NCBI RefSeq assembly: GCF_018257515.1
Contig: NZ_JAERJR010000007.1
Span: 62,001-126,000, forward strand
Origin: Tatumella sp. JGM118
GTDB taxonomy: Bacteria; Pseudomonadota; Gammaproteobacteria; Enterobacterales; Enterobacteriaceae
Direction of reading: 5' to 3'
Length of the DNA stretch: 64,000 bases
The notes under the pieces were generated by a model, which worked only from the letters and a program-made list of their open reading frames with translations, did no database searches and was not told the DNA's origin. This document shows, piece after piece, positions 60,750 to 64,000 of this stretch. Every line of letters begins with the position of its first letter. The first letter of the stretch is position 1. Both the position numbers and the translations under genes were made by a program.

Positions 60750-61697
60750 TCAGCACAGACTATCGGCTGCCCGCGCGATCGCCGAGGCGATAAGCCCCGA
60801 TGTCGCCAGAGGGCGGACATCACTGAAAAGTTCGCTGGCTTGCGGATACGCTTTACGGAGATAACCCAGCCACTGCTTGATGCGTGCGAGATGATATAAC
60901 CCGGTATCCCCTTGCTTTTCCAGCTGACAATACTTATTCAGCAGCTGAACTACCTGCGGCCAGGCCATCGGCGGCTCATTATATTTGATGACACGGCTAA
61001 GATTCGGCACATTCAGCGCCCAGCGGCCCACCATGACATCATGACATCCGGTCACCCGGAGACATTGCATGGCACTCTGATGATCGCGGATTTCACCATT
61101 GGCGATAACGGGAATAGATAAACGCTGACGGATTTCACCTATCGCCGGCCAGTTAATGGCCTCCGCCTTATAACCGTCTTCTTTCGTCCTGCCGTGAACC
61201 ACCAGTTCTGTCGCACCGGCGCTGGCAACGGCATCGGCAATTTCGAGGCATCGCGCACTCGAATCCCAGCCCAGCCTGACTTTTACCGTGACGGGTAATT
61301 CTGCGGGTACCGCCTCGCGCATGGCTTTAGCGGCCTGATAAATCACATCGGGATCTTTGAGTAAGGTAGCACCACCACCACTGCCGTTGACCATTTTGGA
61401 AGGACAACCGCAATTGAGATCCACCCCGTAAGATCCTAATTCAACCGCACGAGCCGCATTTTCGGCCAGCCAGCCGGCATGCTGCCCCAGCAACTGGATC
61501 CTGACCAGGGTGCCGGACGAGGTCCGGCTGTGATGATGCAACTCCGGGCACAGCCGGTAAAACGATTTTGCGGGTAATAACTGATCCACCACCCGGAGAA
61601 ACTCCGTAATGCACAGATCATAATCATTCACTTCTGAAAGAAGTTCCCTGACTAAAGAATCAAGCACGCCCTCCATCGGCGCCAGTAATACCCGCAT
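60750..61697 (-). CDS. dusC: tRNA-dihydrouridine(16) synthase DusC
   Basis: FMN enzyme that reduces U16 in the tRNA D-loop with NADPH. It starts with the family motif [17 protein letters not shown]. The catalytic Cys lies in [17 protein letters not shown] (about residue 98). FMN-binding residues include VKVRLGWDS (about 138), [11 protein letters not shown] and NGEIRD (about 198). It has 315 residues, like E. coli DusC. It starts five bases after the rhlE stop, so the two form an operon not seen in E. coli. Confidence 0.95.
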   Translation of the reverse strand: MRVLLAPMEGVLDSLVRELLSEVNDYDLCITEFLRVVDQLLPAKSFYRLCPELHHHSRTSSGTLVRIQLLGQHAGWLAENAARAVELGSYGVDLNCGCPSKMVNGSGGGATLLKDPDVIYQAAKAMREAVPAELPVTVKVRLGWDSSARCLEIADAVASAGATELVVHGRTKEDGYKAEAINWPAIGEIRQRLSIPVIANGEIRDHQSAMQCLRVTGCHDVMVGRWALNVPNLSRVIKYNEPPMAWPQVVQLLNKYCQLEKQGDTGLYHLARIKQWLGYLRKAYPQASELFSDVRPLATSGLIASAIARAADSLC

Positions 61698-61702
61698 CGT
61701 TA

Positions 61703-63034
61703 TCAGGTCCGTTCGGTCTTTTTCGGCCCCTGCGAACGACGTGGCGGCCGCGGGCTGCCAGTATTCATCCGGGGTTTACCGTTATCACCGCCAGGTTTGC
61801 GGGAAGACTGACCCCGGGGCCCCTGTCCGCCACCACCCGGACGACGATCACGTCCTCCCTGACGGCCATTCTGGATGGGCTCGGCTTTGATAGACGGATC
61901 CGGCTCAAAACCAGGCAGCGCCAGACGCGGGATTTCACGCTTCAGTAAACGCTCGATATCACGCAGCAGTTTATGTTCATCAACACACACCAGTGACAAG
62001 GCAGCACCGGTCGATGCCGCACGGCCGGTACGCCCGATACGGTGAACATAGTCTTCCGCCACATTCGGTAGTTCGTAGTTCACTACATGAGGCAGTTCTT
62101 CGATATCAATTCCCCTGGCCGCGATATCGGTCGCAACCAGTACACGCACTGCGCCGGTTTTAAAATCAGCCAGTGCCCGGGTACGGGCACCCTGGCTTTT
62201 ATTACCGTGAATAGCTGCCGCCGTAATACCGTCTTTATTCAGCTGTTCGGCCAGATGGTTAGCCCCGTGCTTGGTACGGGTAAATACCAGCACCTGCTGC
62301 CAGTTATCACGACCAATCAGATACGAAAGCAGTTCCCGCTTACGTTTTTTATCCACAAAGTGAACCTGCTGACTGACCTGTTCAGACGCGGTATTACGAC
62401 GCACCACTTCAATCAGGGACGGGCGATCCAGCAGTTTTTCGGCCAGCGCTTTGATCTCATCTGAGAAGGTGGCTGAGAACAACAGGTTCTGTCGGCGTGG
62501 CGGTAATTTAGCCAGTACCCGACGGATATCATGGATAAAGCCCATATCCAGCATCCGGTCAGCTTCATCCAGTACCAGAATTTCAACGGTAGAAATATCG
62601 ACCGCATTCTGATGCATAAGATCCAGCAGACGGCCCGGGGTCGCGACCAGGATATCGACCCCGCCACGCAGTTTCATCATCTGTGGGTTAATGCTGACCC
62701 CGCCGAAGACGACCAGTGAGCGCATGTTCAGATAACGGCTGTACTCACGCACATTTTCCCCGACCTGAGCCGCCAGTTCACGGGTCGGTGTCAGGATCAG
62801 GGCGCGTACGGGACGACGTCCTTTAGCCACCGGCGGGGTGGTGGATAACCGTTGCAGCATTGGCAGGGTAAAGCCGGCGGTTTTACCGGTACCCGTCTGA
62901 GCGCTTGCCAGTAAATCCCCCCCTGCCAGCACAACAGGGATCGCCTGACGCTGAATAGGTGTAGGTTCACTGTAGCCTTGTTCGCTGACAGCACGCAGGA
63001 TGTCGGCGCTAAGGCCGAGAGATTCAAAAGACAT
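61703..63034 (-). CDS. rhlE: ATP-dependent RNA helicase RhlE
   Basis: DEAD-box helicase involved in ribosome assembly. Q-motif [11 protein letters not shown] (about residue 24), Walker A AQTGTGKT (about 45), DEAD (about 157), SAT (about 188) and HRIGRTGR (about 335) are all present. The C-terminal 60 residues are Gly/Arg/Pro-rich, as is usual for RNA binding in this family. It has 443 residues. It lies directly before dusC. Confidence 0.96.
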   Translation of the reverse strand: MSFESLGLSADILRAVSEQGYSEPTPIQRQAIPVVLAGGDLLASAQTGTGKTAGFTLPMLQRLSTTPPVAKGRRPVRALILTPTRELAAQVGENVREYSRYLNMRSLVVFGGVSINPQMMKLRGGVDILVATPGRLLDLMHQNAVDISTVEILVLDEADRMLDMGFIHDIRRVLAKLPPRRQNLLFSATFSDEIKALAEKLLDRPSLIEVVRRNTASEQVSQQVHFVDKKRKRELLSYLIGRDNWQQVLVFTRTKHGANHLAEQLNKDGITAAAIHGNKSQGARTRALADFKTGAVRVLVATDIAARGIDIEELPHVVNYELPNVAEDYVHRIGRTGRAASTGAALSLVCVDEHKLLRDIERLLKREIPRLALPGFEPDPSIKAEPIQNGRQGGRDRRPGGGGQGPRGQSSRKPGGDNGKPRMNTGSPRPPRRSQGPKKTERT

Positions 63035-63255
63035 GGGAAATAGTTACTCCGGAACGCCCTGACCGTAAATTTACGGCGCAGTTTTCAGGGGGTAGTGTTA
63101 TGTGACTCAGAGATGAGTCAGTGGCAAAAACTACGATGCATAATACGGGCAGTCTACCAGAGTTAGGGGCACTGCGCGAGTGCCATTACCTATCAATAGC
63201 ACCGGTCTGTAAAAACCCGTCCCGGCTACAGTAAACTGTCCGTCAGTAAGAAAGA

Positions 63256-63648
63256 TTAGCTGCGTTTATTTTCGGTGTGACGCACCGGCTCTTTAGCCAG
63301 TAAGGAGATCAGGGCCGGACCGACCAGCATGACAACTCCCAGCGCACCCACCAGTAAAGGGTTGTGGACCACACGGGACAGTAACAACAGAGTTAACATT
63401 GCCGCACCGAAGTAATACGTGGTGCTGGCTTCTTCAAGATAATCGCCAATCAGTCGCAGACGTGCGATACGCTGCGTCACCATCATCGCGACCAGAACGA
63501 TGACGTAAGCCGCCACCAGACCCGCGCTGACTTCAGCTAATAACCGGTGTTTCCATCCCCAAATCAGGAACACAACAACACTCAGATGCATTGCAATATG
63601 GAAGCAGGTTTGCCCAGTGATAATCTGAACACGGTTAGACCATTTCAT
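63256..63648 (-). CDS. ybhQ: YbhQ-like inner-membrane protein
   Basis: 130 residues with four hydrophobic segments; function unknown. YFGAAMLTLLLLSRVV (about residue 78) and VGPALISLLAKE near the end align with E. coli YbhQ (WYFGAALIVLWLLSRVL, AGPAVVSLLAKD), which is also near rhlE. I chose the ATG at 63646-63648 (MKWSNRVQ), with AGGAGAG upstream, over an extended frame that would add 15 residues. Confidence 0.88.
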   Translation of the reverse strand: MKWSNRVQIITGQTCFHIAMHLSVVVFLIWGWKHRLLAEVSAGLVAAYVIVLVAMMVTQRIARLRLIGDYLEEASTTYYFGAAMLTLLLLSRVVHNPLLVGALGVVMLVGPALISLLAKEPVRHTENKRS

Positions 63649-64000
63649 TTTTCTCTCCTGGCAGACTGTTAAGCCGCCCATGCACACCGGCATCGCCGGT
63701 CAGGATTATTCAGACTAATCCAGTTTTAAAAAAAGAGCCTGTTTTTTAATTTTTACGGGTGTTTTTTTGTGATTCAGACACCAGTTTTTGCTTATCCGGC
63801 ATTTACTCAGGTGTGGCATTATGCCACAAAAATCACTTTTTTTGAATTTTTTGCAATTATGCAAAATTTCGGCAGTGAGTTATGCCTCCCGAAGCCCCTG
63901 AATTCAGTGTGTTGCAGCAGAATATTTTTTATCGCTGTACGCAGCCGCTGATCCCCCGGAATACACGGAATGCTATCGGACCGGAATAACGCCAGGGGGG
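63649..64000. other. 352-bp end region without a gene
   Basis: AT-rich up to about 63870. It contains two small palindromes: TGGCATTATGCCA near 63815 and TTTTGCA-TGCAAAA (about 63849-63866). Either could be a regulator site, but I recognise neither. A neighbouring gene may start beyond the window. Confidence 0.4.

Overview
This is an ordinary-looking stretch of core chromosome from a gamma-proteobacterium of the order Enterobacterales. Nearly every gene has a recognisable Escherichia coli counterpart of matching length. The first three quarters (serS to dinG) follow the E. coli 19-20 min gene order, with gaps. The genus cannot be fixed from this window. A plant- or environment-associated member such as Erwiniaceae (Erwinia/Pantoea/Tatumella type) is my guess, based on divergence from E. 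coli, a stand-alone idi and the gene order. No rRNA or tRNA gene, CRISPR array, prophage or intact mobile element is visible.

Layout. 1-8060 (minus strand): serS, the lolA-rarA pair, ftsK, lrp. 8571-14449 (plus): trxB, the cydDC exporter, aat, infA. 14538-17194 (minus): clpA and clpS, facing cspD. 17772-23315: an OLD-family nuclease (ybjD), the lysine exporter lysO, poxB, ltaE. 23332-27203: amiD and the arginine transporter artPIQM. 27241-30036 (minus): ybjO, ybjN, nfsA, ybjC. 30201-33240 (plus): grxA, ybjL, ybjG. 33286-39089: dacC, a 944-bp gap, moeAB, ybiT. 39342-42279: an H-NS/StpA-type gene, mntR, an mntS-like small gene, ompX. 42656-48502: rhtA, dps, rlmF, ybiB, dinG.

At about 48.6 kb the gene order changes. 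mlrA-yohO, bglX, pbpG, yohD and dusC belong together near 47 min in E. coli. Here they are interleaved with idi, an MpaB-type oxygenase, a DUF3772 MscS channel, ldtB, a YhhS-like MFS transporter, rhlE and ybhQ. Between ldtB and the MFS gene lies the decayed left end of an IS200-type element.

Functional themes are envelope and cell-wall upkeep (lolA, amiD, dacC, pbpG, ldtB, ybjG, ompX, bglX), thiol and redox balance (trxB, grxA, cydDC, nfsA), protein quality control (clpA, clpS, aat, lrp), molybdenum cofactor synthesis (moeAB), manganese and stress control (mntR, mntS-like, dps, dinG) and small-molecule export or uptake (lysO, rhtA, artPIQM).

The most interesting signals are regulatory or small. 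They are an mntS-like gene with a long Cys/His-rich N-terminus behind an MntR-type palindrome, an attenuator-like leader before the ABC-F gene ybiT, the IS200 remnant with its regulatory hairpins intact, a YohO-like 34-residue protein, a LexA box at dinG, a PmrA-like box at ybjG, repeats in the FtsK linker, and two unexplained intergenic repeats. I see no convincing new multi-gene system.
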